Assembly: GCF_023703325.1 (NCBI RefSeq)
Contig: NZ_JAMQGM010000041.1
Span: 39,137 to 103,136 of the forward strand
Length of the DNA: 64,000 nucleotides
Reading direction: 5' to 3'
Source: Streptomyces meridianus
Lineage (GTDB): Bacteria > Actinomycetota > Actinomycetes > Streptomycetales > Streptomycetaceae
Made by a program: the position numbers and the translations under genes. The notes under the pieces are model-generated. The model was given only the letters and a program-made list of their open reading frames with translations, was not told the DNA's origin and made no database searches. Every line of letters starts with the position of its first letter. Position 1 is the stretch's first letter. Shown one piece after another: positions 28,443-37,728 of this stretch.

Positions 28443-28691
28443 TCGGCCGAGTCGCGCCGGGCTGCGGCGGGACCGGACGGAGGGCCCGCCGGAGCCCGGA
28501 AAACGGGTGCGCGACAGGCTGTGCGCCCGGGCCCGGGGACCGTGCCGCGCGTCACACATCTCCTGCGTGTCGAGACACCGTGCCCGCAGAACGGACCGGC
28601 CGGATAAACTGGTCGCGGATTCGGGCCGGGCGCAGCTCCCGGCCGTTCCGCAAATGATGAGCCAGCAGCCGCTGCAACCCCAGGGAGCGAT

Positions 28692-29906
28692 GTGTCCCGC
28701 CGCCTGTTCACCTCGGAATCCGTGACCGAGGGCCACCCCGACAAGATCGCTGACCAGATCAGCGACACGATCCTCGACGCTCTCCTGGCGGCGGACCCGG
28801 CTTCCCGGGTCGCCGTGGAGACGCTGATCACCACCGGCCTGGTGCACGTGGCCGGCGAGGTGACGACCAAGGCGTACGCGGACATCGCGACCCTGGTGCG
28901 GAACAAGATTCTCGAGATCGGATACGACTCGTCGAAGAAGGGCTTCGACGGCGCGTCCTGCGGCGTCTCGGTGTCCATCGGCTCGCAGTCTCCCGACATC
29001 GCGCAGGGCGTGGACACCGCCTACGAGAAGCGGACCGGCGCCGGTGACGAGGGCGACGAGCTGGACCGGCAGGGCGCCGGTGACCAGGGTCTGATGTTCG
29101 GCTACGCGTGCGACGAGACGCCCGAGCTGATGCCGCTGCCGATCCACCTGGCGCACCGGCTGTCGCGTCGGCTGTCCGAGGTGCGCAAGAACGGGACCAT
29201 TCCCTACCTGCGTCCGGACGGCAAGACCCAGGTCACCATCGAGTACGACGGCGACCAGGCCGTGCGACTCGACACGGTTGTGGTCTCCTCGCAGCACGCC
29301 TCCGACATCGATCTGGACTCGCTCCTCGCCCCGGACATCCGCGAGTACGTCGTCGAGCACGTCCTCAAGCAGCTGCTCGAGGACGGGATCGCGCTGGACA
29401 CCGACAGCTACCGGCTGCTGGTGAACCCGACCGGGCGGTTCGAGATCGGCGGGCCGATGGGTGACGCGGGTCTGACCGGCCGCAAGATCATCATCGACAC
29501 CTACGGTGGTATGGCCCGGCACGGTGGCGGCGCCTTCTCCGGCAAGGACCCGTCCAAGGTCGACCGCTCCGCGGCGTACGCGATGCGCTGGGTGGCCAAG
29601 AACGTGGTGGCCGCCGGCCTGGCGACGCGGTGCGAGGTGCAGGTGGCGTACGCGATCGGAAAGGCCGAGCCGGTGGGCCTGTTCGTGGAGACCTTCGGAA
29701 CCGCGACCGTGGACGCCGAGAAGATCGAGCAGGCGATCGGGGAGGTCTTCGACCTGCGCCCCGCAGCGATCATCCGTGATCTGGAGCTGCTGCGGCCGAT
29801 CTACGCGCAGACCGCCGCCTATGGCCACTTCGGCCGCGAGCTGCCCGATTTCACCTGGGAGCGCACCGACCGCGTCGACGAACTGCGCGCGGCAGCGGGG
29901 CGATAG
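28692..29906 (+). CDS. metK: S-adenosylmethionine synthetase
   Basis: 404 residues; makes SAM from methionine and ATP. Motifs: FTSESVTEGHPDKIADQISD, QGAGDQGLMFGYACDE (GAGDQGLMFGYA signature), GGAFSGKDPSKVDRSAAYA, and PTGRFEIGGPMGDAGLTGRKII. GTG start 28692 follows AGGGAGCGAT. Upstream TAAACT at 28605-28610 is a possible -10. SAM level is linked to antibiotic output in streptomycetes. Ended by the hairpin at 29938. Confidence 0.98.
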   Translation: MSRRLFTSESVTEGHPDKIADQISDTILDALLAADPASRVAVETLITTGLVHVAGEVTTKAYADIATLVRNKILEIGYDSSKKGFDGASCGVSVSIGSQSPDIAQGVDTAYEKRTGAGDEGDELDRQGAGDQGLMFGYACDETPELMPLPIHLAHRLSRRLSEVRKNGTIPYLRPDGKTQVTIEYDGDQAVRLDTVVVSSQHASDIDLDSLLAPDIREYVVEHVLKQLLEDGIALDTDSYRLLVNPTGRFEIGGPMGDAGLTGRKIIIDTYGGMARHGGGAFSGKDPSKVDRSAAYAMRWVAKNVVAAGLATRCEVQVAYAIGKAEPVGLFVETFGTATVDAEKIEQAIGEVFDLRPAAIIRDLELLRPIYAQTAAYGHFGRELPDFTWERTDRVDELRAAAGR

Positions 29907-29937
29907 CACGCCCCCTGGCATTGCTGATGCGTCACGA

Positions 29938-29971
29938 GGGCCCCGGACCGTCGCCCGACGGGCCGGGGCCC
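29938..29971 (+). terminator. Hairpin after metK
   Basis: Outer arms GGGCCCCGG (29938-29946) and CCGGGGCCC (29963-29971), inner CCGTCG (29948-29953) and CGACGG (29956-29961) nearly continuous, 31 bp after the metK stop. Confidence 0.75.
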
Positions 29972-30080
29972 CGCACGTCGTCGCCGCAGTGGGGCGGCCC
30001 CGGACGCTCCGTGCAGCCCGGCCGGTCCCGGAACCTGGCCGCCTCGCCGTGCTGTCGGTGCCCTCTGGCAGGATTCGGCT

Positions 30081-32222
30081 GTGAGCAGGGACGACCAGGA
30101 GCCGCAGGAGCCAGCCGAGGACGGGCCCGAGCAGCTTGCGCTCATCCGCGAGACGGTCCGCAGGACCAAGGCGCCGAAGGCCAAGCCGAGGACGTGGCGT
30201 GGAGCGGCCCTCGCCGAGGAGCTTCCGGTCGCGCGGGTCGTGGTCGACAGGGGCGCGCTGCACCTCGACCGGTTGTGGGACTACGCCGTGCCCGAGGAAC
30301 TCGACGCCACGGCCCGGCCCGGCGTCCGCGTCCGGGTCCGCTTCGGTGCCGGCGCACGTCACGTGCGCCAGGGCCGCCGGGAGGGCGGCGGGCTCGTCGA
30401 CGGCTTCCTGATCGAGCGCCGGGCCGAGTCCGACTTCGAAGGACCGCTCGCGGCACTCGCCCACGTCGTGTCACCCGAGCCGGTGCTGAGCCCCGGCATG
30501 CTCGCTCTCGCCCGCGCCGTCGCCGACCGGTACGCCGGCAGCCTCGCCGACGTGCTGCAGCTCGCCGTCCCGCCGCGGAATGCACGGGCCGAGGCGGCGC
30601 CCTCCCCCGAACCGCTGCCCCCGCCGACGGCGCCCGGCCCGGGAAGCTGGGAGCGGTACGAGCGCGGGGCCGAGTTCGTCGCCGCACTCGCGGACGGCGA
30701 CACTCCGCGCGCGGTGTGGACCGCGCTTCCCGGCCCGCACTGGCCCGACGAACTGGCGCGTGCCGCCGCGTCCACCCTGGCATCGGGGCGCGGAGCCCTG
30801 CTCGTCGTGCCGGACGGACGGCGCGTCGCCCGGGTCGACGCCGCCCTGCGGGCCCACCTCGGCGACGGCCGCCACGCCGTGCTGACTGCCGAGTCCGGAC
30901 CGGAGAAGCGCTACCGGCAGTGGCTGGCCGTCAGCCGCGGCTCGGTGCGAGCCGTCGTCGGAACCCGGGCCGCGATGTTCGCCCCCGTCCGGGACCTCGG
31001 TCTCGTCGCCGTCTGGGACGACGGGGACGCCAGCCTCAGCGATGACAACGCGCCCTTCCCGCACGTACGCGAAGTCCTCGAGCTGCGCGCCGCTCACGAG
31101 CGGACGGCCTTCCTGCTCGGCGGCGTCAGCTGCACCGTGGAGGCGGCCCAGCTGGTGGGGACGGGCTGGGCGCTCCCGCTCACCCCCTCGCGCGACCGCT
31201 TCCGCGCCGCCGCACCGATCGTCCGCACCATCGGCGACACCGACCTGGAACGGGACGAGGCCGCCCGCGCCGCCCGGCTGCCCACACTGGCCTGGCGGAC
31301 GGTCCGGGACGGCCTGCAGAACGGGCCGGTGCTCATCCAGGTACCGCGCCGCGGGTACGTTCCGCGGCTGGCCTGCGAACGCTGCCGCAACCCGGCCCGT
31401 TGCCGCGAGTGCGCCGGGCCGCTCGAGGGCAGGGAGGGGCAACGACTGGTCTGCGGCTGGTGCGGACGTTCCGAGGAGTCGTGGCACTGCGCGGAGTGCG
31501 GCGGGTTCCGGCTGCGCGCCCAGGTCGTCGGCGCCCGCCGTACCGCCGAGGAACTGGGGCGCGCCTTCCCCGAGGTACCCGTGCGCACTTCGGGACGGGA
31601 TCAGGTACTGGACGCCGTCCCCGGCACCCCGGCCCTGATCGTCAGCACACCGGGTGCGGAACCGGTCGCCGAAGGCGGCTACGCGGCTGCCCTGCTGCTG
31701 GACGGCTGGGCGATGCTCGGCCGCCCCGACCTGAGAGCCGACGAGGAGGCATTGCGCCGCTGGCTGGGCGCGGCGTCCCTGGTCCGGGCACAGAGCGCCG
31801 GAGGAACCGTGGTGGTCGTCGCGGAGCCGACGCTGCGCCCGGTACAGGCGCTCGTCCGGTGGGATCCGGTGGGGCACGCGGTGCGCGAACTCGCCGAGCG
31901 GTCGCAGCTCGGCTTTCCGCCGGTCTCCCGGATGGCGTCCGTGTCCGGACCGCCGGAAGCCGTGGCCGACTTCCTCGCGACAGTACGACTCCCCCGTGAG
32001 GCGGAGGTGCTCGGACCGGTACCGGCGCCCGCACCTCGCCCGGCCGGGGCCCGCGGCAGCCAGGAGGAGTCCGGGGAAACGTGGGAGCGCGCCCTGCTGC
32101 GCATCCCACCGGGCAGGGGAGCGGCTCTGGCGGCCGCGCTCAGGACGGCACAGGCGGCGCGGACGGCCCGGCGCGACAGCGCGCCGGTCCGACTCCGCGT
32201 CGATCCCCCCGAAGTCGGCTGA
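30081..32222 (+). CDS. priA: PriA-type replication restart protein without helicase motifs
   Basis: 713 residues. The N-terminal DNA-binding domain (VARVVVDRGALHLDRLWDYAVPEELD) and the eight-Cys zinc region (CERCRNPARCRECAGPL ... CGWCGRSEESWHCAECGG) are intact. The ATPase is not: no GxGKT Walker A is found where it is expected (WTALPGPHWPDELARAAAS), and the DEEH box reads DDGD in LVAVWDDGDASL. This degenerate form is usual in actinobacteria, so the protein probably serves as a structural loader at stalled forks rather than a helicase. GTG 30081 is the start; there is no clear SD and CAGGAT sits 7-12 bases upstream, so it may be leaderless. Confidence 0.92.
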   Translation: MSRDDQEPQEPAEDGPEQLALIRETVRRTKAPKAKPRTWRGAALAEELPVARVVVDRGALHLDRLWDYAVPEELDATARPGVRVRVRFGAGARHVRQGRREGGGLVDGFLIERRAESDFEGPLAALAHVVSPEPVLSPGMLALARAVADRYAGSLADVLQLAVPPRNARAEAAPSPEPLPPPTAPGPGSWERYERGAEFVAALADGDTPRAVWTALPGPHWPDELARAAASTLASGRGALLVVPDGRRVARVDAALRAHLGDGRHAVLTAESGPEKRYRQWLAVSRGSVRAVVGTRAAMFAPVRDLGLVAVWDDGDASLSDDNAPFPHVREVLELRAAHERTAFLLGGVSCTVEAAQLVGTGWALPLTPSRDRFRAAAPIVRTIGDTDLERDEAARAARLPTLAWRTVRDGLQNGPVLIQVPRRGYVPRLACERCRNPARCRECAGPLEGREGQRLVCGWCGRSEESWHCAECGGFRLRAQVVGARRTAEELGRAFPEVPVRTSGRDQVLDAVPGTPALIVSTPGAEPVAEGGYAAALLLDGWAMLGRPDLRADEEALRRWLGAASLVRAQSAGGTVVVVAEPTLRPVQALVRWDPVGHAVRELAERSQLGFPPVSRMASVSGPPEAVADFLATVRLPREAEVLGPVPAPAPRPAGARGSQEESGETWERALLRIPPGRGAALAAALRTAQAARTARRDSAPVRLRVDPPEVG

Positions 32223-32234
32223 ACAGGGGGTGCG

Positions 32235-32756
32235 TCAGCCGAGCCGGGGGCCGGGGAAGGCACCGGTCCGGGAATCCTCCCGATCCGTGGCCCCCGTGGC
32301 CCGGCCGGGCTCCGTGCGGGCCGCCGGCACTGCGGGAACCTGAAGGTCCGTCGTCGTCTCGGCGGTCCGTGCGGCTGGTGAGGCACCGCCGCGCTCCGCC
32401 CTCGCCGTTGCGCGCCGGGTGCCGTAACGGCGGTGCACCGCCTGCTTGGTGACGCCCAGTGCGGAGCCCACCGCGTCCCACGAGAAGCCGAGCGAGCGGT
32501 CGAAGTCCACGGCGGCGGTGACCAGTGCCTCGACACTGTCCCGGAGTTCCTGGGCCAGGCGCACGGTGGGAGCCGGGGCCCGCCCGTAGACGACGAATCC
32601 CGCCGAGGGCCCGCTGCGCCGCGGCCGGTAGACGTTGCCGAGCTGCGCGGTCAGCGTGCGCAGGGCGTCCACCTGGCGGCGGACCCGCTCGATGTCCCGG
32701 ACCAGCAGATGCAGGCTGGCCCGGGCCTGGGCGTCGGGGGTTGCGTGGTCGGCCAT
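32235..32756 (-). CDS. Small HTH-domain protein
   Basis: 173 residues. An N-terminal helical region (LHLLVRDIERVRRQVDALRTLTAQLG), a short VVYGRAPAPTVRLAQELRDSVEALV segment, then a helix-turn-helix FSWDAVGSALGVTKQAVHRRYG near residues 92-113, and a ~60-residue basic, Ala/Thr-rich tail. Probably a DNA-binding regulator; target unknown. ATG 32756 follows GAGAGG; a TTG two codons upstream is too close to the SD. It converges on priA with a 12-bp gap and diverges from fmt. An inverted repeat GGTCAA-N6-TTGACC (32819-32836) lies upstream and could be its operator. Confidence 0.75.
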   Translation of the reverse strand: MADHATPDAQARASLHLLVRDIERVRRQVDALRTLTAQLGNVYRPRRSGPSAGFVVYGRAPAPTVRLAQELRDSVEALVTAAVDFDRSLGFSWDAVGSALGVTKQAVHRRYGTRRATARAERGGASPAARTAETTTDLQVPAVPAARTEPGRATGATDREDSRTGAFPGPRLG

Positions 32757-33006
32757 GGACAAGCCTCTCGAGCCGGCGATGGTGTCGGCACGGACCGCAC
32801 CCGGCAGTCCGGCACTTCGGTCAATCTGTCTTGACCAACGTCCGAACCGCCTCCGGGGTCACGGTGCACGCCGCGCATGCTGTCGCCGGTCAGGGTGCGC
32901 CCGGACACCGTGCGCCCCCGTCGATCCGGAGATCTAGACTGGAGAGCTCAGCCGCGCACGTACGACGGCGTCCTTCGTCCCCCTTCCGAGAGGCAGTCCG
33001 CCACCG

Positions 33007-33939
33007 ATGAAGCTGGTCTTCGCCGGCACCCCCGAGGTCGCCGTTCCCGCCCTGGACGCCCTGCTCGCCTCCGAGCGCCACGAGGTCGCCGCCGTCGTGA
33101 CCAGGCCGGACGCCCCGGCCGGCCGCGGACGCCGGCTGGTGGCGAGCCCGGTCGCCGAGCGCGCCGAGGAGGCCGGGATCGAGGTGCTCAAGCCCGCCTC
33201 CCCCCGGGACGCGGACTTCCAGGCCCGGCTGCGGGAGATCGGACCCGACTGCTGTCCCGTCGTCGCCTACGGAGCCCTGCTGCCGAAGGCCGCACTCGAA
33301 ATCCCCCGCCACGGCTGGGTCAACCTGCACTTCTCGCTGCTCCCGGCCTGGCGCGGCGCAGCGCCCGTGCAGCACGCCCTGCTCGCCGGGGACGAGGTCA
33401 CCGGCGCCTCGACCTTCCTCATCGAGGAGGGTCTCGACTCCGGCCCGGTGTACGGCGTGATCACCGAGGAGATCCGCCCGACCGACACCAGCGGTGACCT
33501 CCTGACCCGGCTGGCCTTCGCCGGGGCGGGACTGCTCGCCGCGACCATGGACGGCGTCGAGGACGGCTCCCTCCAGGCCGTGCCGCAGCCCGCCGACGGC
33601 GTCACCCTCGCCCCCAAGATCAACGTCGAGGACGCCCGGGTCGACTGGACGGCCCCTGCGTTGCGCATCGACCGGCTCGTGCGCGGCTGCGCCCCGGCCC
33701 CCGGCGCATGGACGGGCTTCCGCGGCGAGCGGCTCAAGCTGGTGGCCGTCGCGCCGCGTCCCGAGCGGGAGGGCCTGGCCCCCGGTGAACCGGCCGTGAG
33801 CAAGAACGCCGTTCACGTCGGCACGGGTTCGCACGCCGTCGAACTCCTCTGGGTGCAGCCGCAGGGCAAGAAGCCGATGCGCGCGGCCGATTGGGCCAGG
33901 GGAGTACGGATCGGCGCGGGGGAGCGGCTGGGAGGATGA
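33007..33939 (+). CDS. fmt: Methionyl-tRNA formyltransferase
   Basis: 310 residues; formylates initiator Met-tRNA. Starts MKLVFAGTPEVAVPALDALL, with the folate/catalytic motif NLHFSLLPAWRGAAPVQ (Asn and His) and EEGLDSGPV (catalytic Asp); the OB-fold C-domain ends ADWARGVRIGAGERLGG. In GPDCCPVVAYG the family usually has pD..vV.aYG. TAGACT at 32935-32940 is a candidate -10. ATG 33007. Confidence 0.96.
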   Translation: MKLVFAGTPEVAVPALDALLASERHEVAAVVTRPDAPAGRGRRLVASPVAERAEEAGIEVLKPASPRDADFQARLREIGPDCCPVVAYGALLPKAALEIPRHGWVNLHFSLLPAWRGAAPVQHALLAGDEVTGASTFLIEEGLDSGPVYGVITEEIRPTDTSGDLLTRLAFAGAGLLAATMDGVEDGSLQAVPQPADGVTLAPKINVEDARVDWTAPALRIDRLVRGCAPAPGAWTGFRGERLKLVAVAPRPEREGLAPGEPAVSKNAVHVGTGSHAVELLWVQPQGKKPMRAADWARGVRIGAGERLGG

Positions 33940-34089
33940 CCGCGCCCGGTGCCGTGTGAACCGGCACGGGCACTCCCTCCGGGAGGGATGTGCGGAGCCG
34001 CCGGCCTGCCCGGCAACTGCGACCCGAACCGCCGGCGCCCTTCCGGGCCGTGAATGCCGTGCTTCAACGCCCCCGGCGCCGGAACCGCC

Positions 34090-34120
34090 TTGACCTCACG
34101 TTCGGTTGAGGTCTTAGGTT
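34090..34120 (+). promoter_or_regulatory. SoxR/MerR-type promoter with long spacer upstream of ABC exporter
   Basis: -35 TTGACC (34090-34095) and -10 TAGGTT (34115-34120) are 19 bp apart, the over-long spacer used by MerR-family activators. Between them lies the inverted repeat GACCTCA-N8-TGAGGTC (34092-34113). The core CCTCACGTTCGGTTGAGG (34094-34111) matches the E. coli soxS SoxR box at 14 of 18 positions as I recall that box. The ABC exporter ATG is 50 bp downstream of the -10. Confidence 0.8.
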
Positions 34121-34170
34121 CCTTTCACGCCCGGGCCCGCCGGGTGCTACCTGAGCCCGGAGGTCCCCCC

Positions 34171-36105
34171 ATGGACATGGAAGTCGCGGCCTGGACGGCG
34201 CTGCACCGAGCGGCGTATGCCCAGGACGGCGACGCGCGGCCGTTCTCCCGCGCCACCCTCCGCCGGATCGGCGTCTTCGCGCGCCCCCATCGCCGCCGGC
34301 TTCTGTGGTTCCTGCTGCTCAGCACGGTGACGGCCATGCTGGCCGTGGCCACCCCGCTGCTCGCCGGCCGGGTCGTCGACGCGATCGTCGACCGGGCCGA
34401 CGAGGACGTGGTGACCGGCCTCGCCGCCCTCATCGCCGTGATCGCGCTGGCGGAGGCCGGGATCGGACTGGTGACCCGCAAGCTGTCGGCCACCATCGGT
34501 GAGGGTCTGATCCTCGACCTGCGGACGGCCGTCTTCGACCACGTCCAGCGGATGCCCGTTGCCTTCTTCACCCGCACCCGAACCGGCGCGCTCGTCAGCC
34601 GTCTCAACAACGACGTCATCGGGGCACAGCGGGCGTTCAGCGACACCCTCTCCGGCGTCGTATCCAATCTGGTGACCCTGCTGCTCACTCTGGGCGTGAT
34701 GCTCGGCATCTCCTGGCGGATCACGCTGCTGGCGCTGCTCCTGCTCCCGTTGTTCCTGCTGCCCGCACGCCGGGTCGGCCGCCGGCTGGCCGCACTGAGA
34801 CGCGAGGGCGCGGACCTCAACGCGGCGATGAGCACCCGGATGACCGAGCGGTTCTCCGCTCCCGGTGCCACCCTGGTCAAGCTCTTCGGGCGGCCCGCCG
34901 ACGAGTCCGCCGAATTCCGGACGCGTGCCGCCCGGGTGCGCGACATCGGCGTCCGCTCCGCCATGGTTCAGATCTCCTTCGTCACCGCGCTGACCCTCGT
35001 GTCGGCCCTGGCGCTCGCACTCGTCTACGGGCTGGGCGGCTATTACGCGCTGCGCGGCTCCCTGGACCCCGGCGCCGTCGTGGCCCTCGCACTGCTGCTC
35101 ACCCGTCTCTATTCGCCGCTCACCTCGCTGGCCGGGGCACGGGTCGAGGTGATGAGCGCTCTGGTCAGCTTCGAGCGCGTCTTCGAAGTGCTGTCGCTGA
35201 AACCGCTGATCACCGAGCGGCCGAACGCGCGGAGCGTCCCCGAGGGACCGGTGACCGTCGAGTTCGACGGTGTGCACTTCGCCTACCCGTCCGCCGACAA
35301 GGTCTCCCTGGCATCCCTCGAGGAGGTCGCCTCCCTCGACACTCGTGGCGGCGTACGGGTCCTGCACGACGTGTCCTTCCGTGCCGAGGCCGGTCGCATG
35401 ACCGCCCTCGTCGGCTCGTCCGGTGCCGGCAAGTCGACGATCGCCCAGCTCCTGCCGCGGCTGTACGACGTGGACGAGGGCGCCGTACGGCTCTCCGGCA
35501 TCGACGTCCGCGATCTGACGGCCGACTCCCTGCGCGCCTGTCTCGGACTGGTCACCCAGGACGGGCACCTCTTCCACGACTCGGTCCGTGCCAACCTCCT
35601 GATCGCCGCGCCCGCCGCCGGTGATCAGGAGCTGTGGGACGCGCTGCGCCGGGCACGGATCGACGACCTCGTCGCGGCTCTCCCCGACGGGCTCGACACC
35701 GTGGTCGGAGAACGCGGCTACCGGCTCTCCGGCGGCGAACGACAGCGGCTGACCATCGCCCGCCTGCTGCTGGCCCGTCCCCGCGTGGTGATCCTCGACG
35801 AGGCCACCGCGCACCTGGACTCCACGTCGGAGGCAGCCGTCCAGGAGGCACTGACCGAGGCGCTGGCCGGACGGACGGCGGTCGTCATCGCACACCGGCT
35901 GTCCACCGTCCGCGCCGCCGACCGGATCCTCGTCGTCGAGGACGGGCGGATCGTCGAGCGCGGTACGCACACCGAACTGCTCGCGGCCGGCGGACGGTAC
36001 GAGGAGCTGCACCGCACCCAGTTCTCCCAGCAGGACGACACCTCCGCGGCGGACCGGGCACCGGCCCCGCCGGCTGTCCCCGTCTCCGGGAAGGCCCCGG
36101 GCTGA
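34171..36105 (+). CDS. ABC exporter, fused permease and ATPase
   Basis: 644 residues, half-transporter. Six transmembrane helices in ~45-330 (LLWFLLLSTVTAMLAVATPLLAG first), coupling helix region RMTERFSAPGATLVKLFGRP, then a nucleotide-binding domain: Walker A LVGSSGAGKSTIAQLLPRL, Q-loop LVTQDGHLFHDSVRANL, signature RLSGGERQRL, Walker B VVILDEATAHLD, H-loop VIAHRLSTVRAADR. Type IV (MDR/lipid) exporter that probably works as a homodimer. ATG 34171 follows GGAGGT. The SoxR-like promoter suggests induction by redox-cycling compounds and their export. No MerR/SoxR gene is nearby. Confidence 0.9.
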   Translation: MDMEVAAWTALHRAAYAQDGDARPFSRATLRRIGVFARPHRRRLLWFLLLSTVTAMLAVATPLLAGRVVDAIVDRADEDVVTGLAALIAVIALAEAGIGLVTRKLSATIGEGLILDLRTAVFDHVQRMPVAFFTRTRTGALVSRLNNDVIGAQRAFSDTLSGVVSNLVTLLLTLGVMLGISWRITLLALLLLPLFLLPARRVGRRLAALRREGADLNAAMSTRMTERFSAPGATLVKLFGRPADESAEFRTRAARVRDIGVRSAMVQISFVTALTLVSALALALVYGLGGYYALRGSLDPGAVVALALLLTRLYSPLTSLAGARVEVMSALVSFERVFEVLSLKPLITERPNARSVPEGPVTVEFDGVHFAYPSADKVSLASLEEVASLDTRGGVRVLHDVSFRAEAGRMTALVGSSGAGKSTIAQLLPRLYDVDEGAVRLSGIDVRDLTADSLRACLGLVTQDGHLFHDSVRANLLIAAPAAGDQELWDALRRARIDDLVAALPDGLDTVVGERGYRLSGGERQRLTIARLLLARPRVVILDEATAHLDSTSEAAVQEALTEALAGRTAVVIAHRLSTVRAADRILVVEDGRIVERGTHTELLAAGGRYEELHRTQFSQQDDTSAADRAPAPPAVPVSGKAPG

Positions 36106-36224
36106 GGTCCGCACCGAGGCGGGCGGCGGGCGACGTAGGCTGGTGGTTCCCGGTCCGTGGCGACCGGTCCGCGTCCCCTCGGCAGCCGCGTGTCCCCCTC
36201 CCCGTAATTCCCGGAGCACCTTTC

Positions 36225-37652
36225 GTGAACGCATCGCCCCGTCGCCGTCCCGGCAAGCCGTACCGCCGTCCGCAGAAGGACCCCGTACGGATCCTCGCCT
36301 TCGAGGCGCTGCGGGCCGTGGACGAGCGGGACGCCTACGCCAACCTCGTCCTGCCGCCGCTGCTGCGCAAGGCGCGCGAGAGCGGCACGTTCGACGCACG
36401 CGACGCCGCCCTCGCCACCGAGCTCGTCTACGGCACGCTGCGGCGCCAGGGCACCTACGACGAGATCGTCGCGCGGTGCGTCGACCGGCCGCTGCGCGAG
36501 GTCGACCCGCCGGTGCTCGACGTCCTGACCCTCGGGGCGCACCAGCTTCTCGGCACCCGCATCCCCACCCACGCCGCCGTGTCCGCGACCGTCGAACTGG
36601 CCCGCGTGGTGCTCGGGGACGGGCGGGCCAGGTTCGTCAACGCCGTGCTGCGCAAGGTCGCGGCGGACGACCTGGACGGCTGGCTGGAAAGGGTCGCGCC
36701 GCCCTACGACGAGGACCCCGAGGACCACCTCGCCGTGGTCCACTCGCACCCGCGCTGGATCGTCTCCGCGCTGTGGGACGCCCTCGGCGGCGGGCGGGCC
36801 GGTATCGAGGAACTGCTGGAGGCCGACAACGAGCGGCCCGAAGTGACGCTCGTCGCCCGGCCCGGACGGTCCACGCCCGAAGAGCTGCTCGACTCCCTGC
36901 CCGAGGGCGCCGCACTGCCCGGGCGCTGGTCGCCCCTCGCCGTACGGCTCGCCGAGGGCGGCGAGCCCGGAGCGCTCGATGCGGTGCGCGAAGGCCGGGC
37001 GGGGGTCCAGGACGAGGGCAGCCAGCTGGTCGCCGCAGCCCTCGCAGCCGCCCCGGTCGACGGCCGGGACAGTCGCTGGCTCGACGGCTGCGCCGGGCCG
37101 GGCGGCAAGGCCGCGCTGCTGGCCGCCTTCGCCGCGCAGCGCGGAGCGGTACTGCTGGCCTCCGAGAAGCAGCCGCACCGTGCCCGACTCGTCGAGCGTG
37201 CGCTGTCCGGCAACCCCGGCCCCCACCAGGTGATCGCCGCCGACGGAACCCGGCCGCCCTGGAAACCGGGCAGTTTCGACCGGGTGCTGGTCGACGTGCC
37301 GTGCACCGGGCTCGGCGCGCTCCGGCGGCGGCCCGAGGCCCGCTGGCGGCGTCGTCCCGAGGACCTCGAACGCTTCGCGCCGCTTCAGCGGGCGCTGCTG
37401 CGCGAGGCGCTGCGCGCGGTACGCACGGGCGGTGTCGTCGCCTACGCCACGTGCTCCCCGCATCCGGCCGAGACCCGGGCCGTGGTCGACGACGTGCTGC
37501 GGGACAGCGGTGCCCCCGAGGCCGAATGGATCGACGCCCGCCCGCTGATGCCCGGTGTTCCGGCGACCGGCGACGGCCCGGACGTTCAGCTGTGGCCACA
37601 CCTGCACGGCACCGACGCCATGTACCTGGCGCTGCTGCGCCGGACCGGCTGA
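36225..37652 (+). CDS. rsmB: 16S rRNA m5C967 methyltransferase RsmB (Sun/Fmu)
   Basis: 475 residues. N-terminal NusB-like RNA-binding domain (~20-160: DPVRILAFEALRAVDERDAYANLVLPPLL), then a SAM-dependent methyltransferase: LDGCAGPGGKAALLAAF (SAM loop), SEKQPHRARLV, and the two cysteines DVPCTGLGALRRRPEARWR (catalytic motif IV) and VAYATCSPHPAETRAVV (motif VI, usually TCS). GTG 36225 after CCGGAGC. The fmt-rsmB link is widespread; here the ABC gene is inserted between them. Confidence 0.94.
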   Translation: MNASPRRRPGKPYRRPQKDPVRILAFEALRAVDERDAYANLVLPPLLRKARESGTFDARDAALATELVYGTLRRQGTYDEIVARCVDRPLREVDPPVLDVLTLGAHQLLGTRIPTHAAVSATVELARVVLGDGRARFVNAVLRKVAADDLDGWLERVAPPYDEDPEDHLAVVHSHPRWIVSALWDALGGGRAGIEELLEADNERPEVTLVARPGRSTPEELLDSLPEGAALPGRWSPLAVRLAEGGEPGALDAVREGRAGVQDEGSQLVAAALAAAPVDGRDSRWLDGCAGPGGKAALLAAFAAQRGAVLLASEKQPHRARLVERALSGNPGPHQVIAADGTRPPWKPGSFDRVLVDVPCTGLGALRRRPEARWRRRPEDLERFAPLQRALLREALRAVRTGGVVAYATCSPHPAETRAVVDDVLRDSGAPEAEWIDARPLMPGVPATGDGPDVQLWPHLHGTDAMYLALLRRTG

Positions 37653-37728
37653 GCCGGGACCGGCTGAGCCGGGGCCGGGTGGCCGGGCCGGAGTGCCCGT
37701 GGCGGCAGGGGACGTACGACCTCCCCCG

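Noticed and set aside
28443..28691. Possible SAM riboswitch before metK
   Set aside because: No recognisable SAM-box helices or conserved core were found in the 249-bp gap; only a possible -10.
32819..32836. GGTCAA-N6-TTGACC as a second SoxR-like promoter
   Set aside because: No TANNNT at 19 bp from a -35 in either direction; noted only as a possible operator of the small HTH gene.
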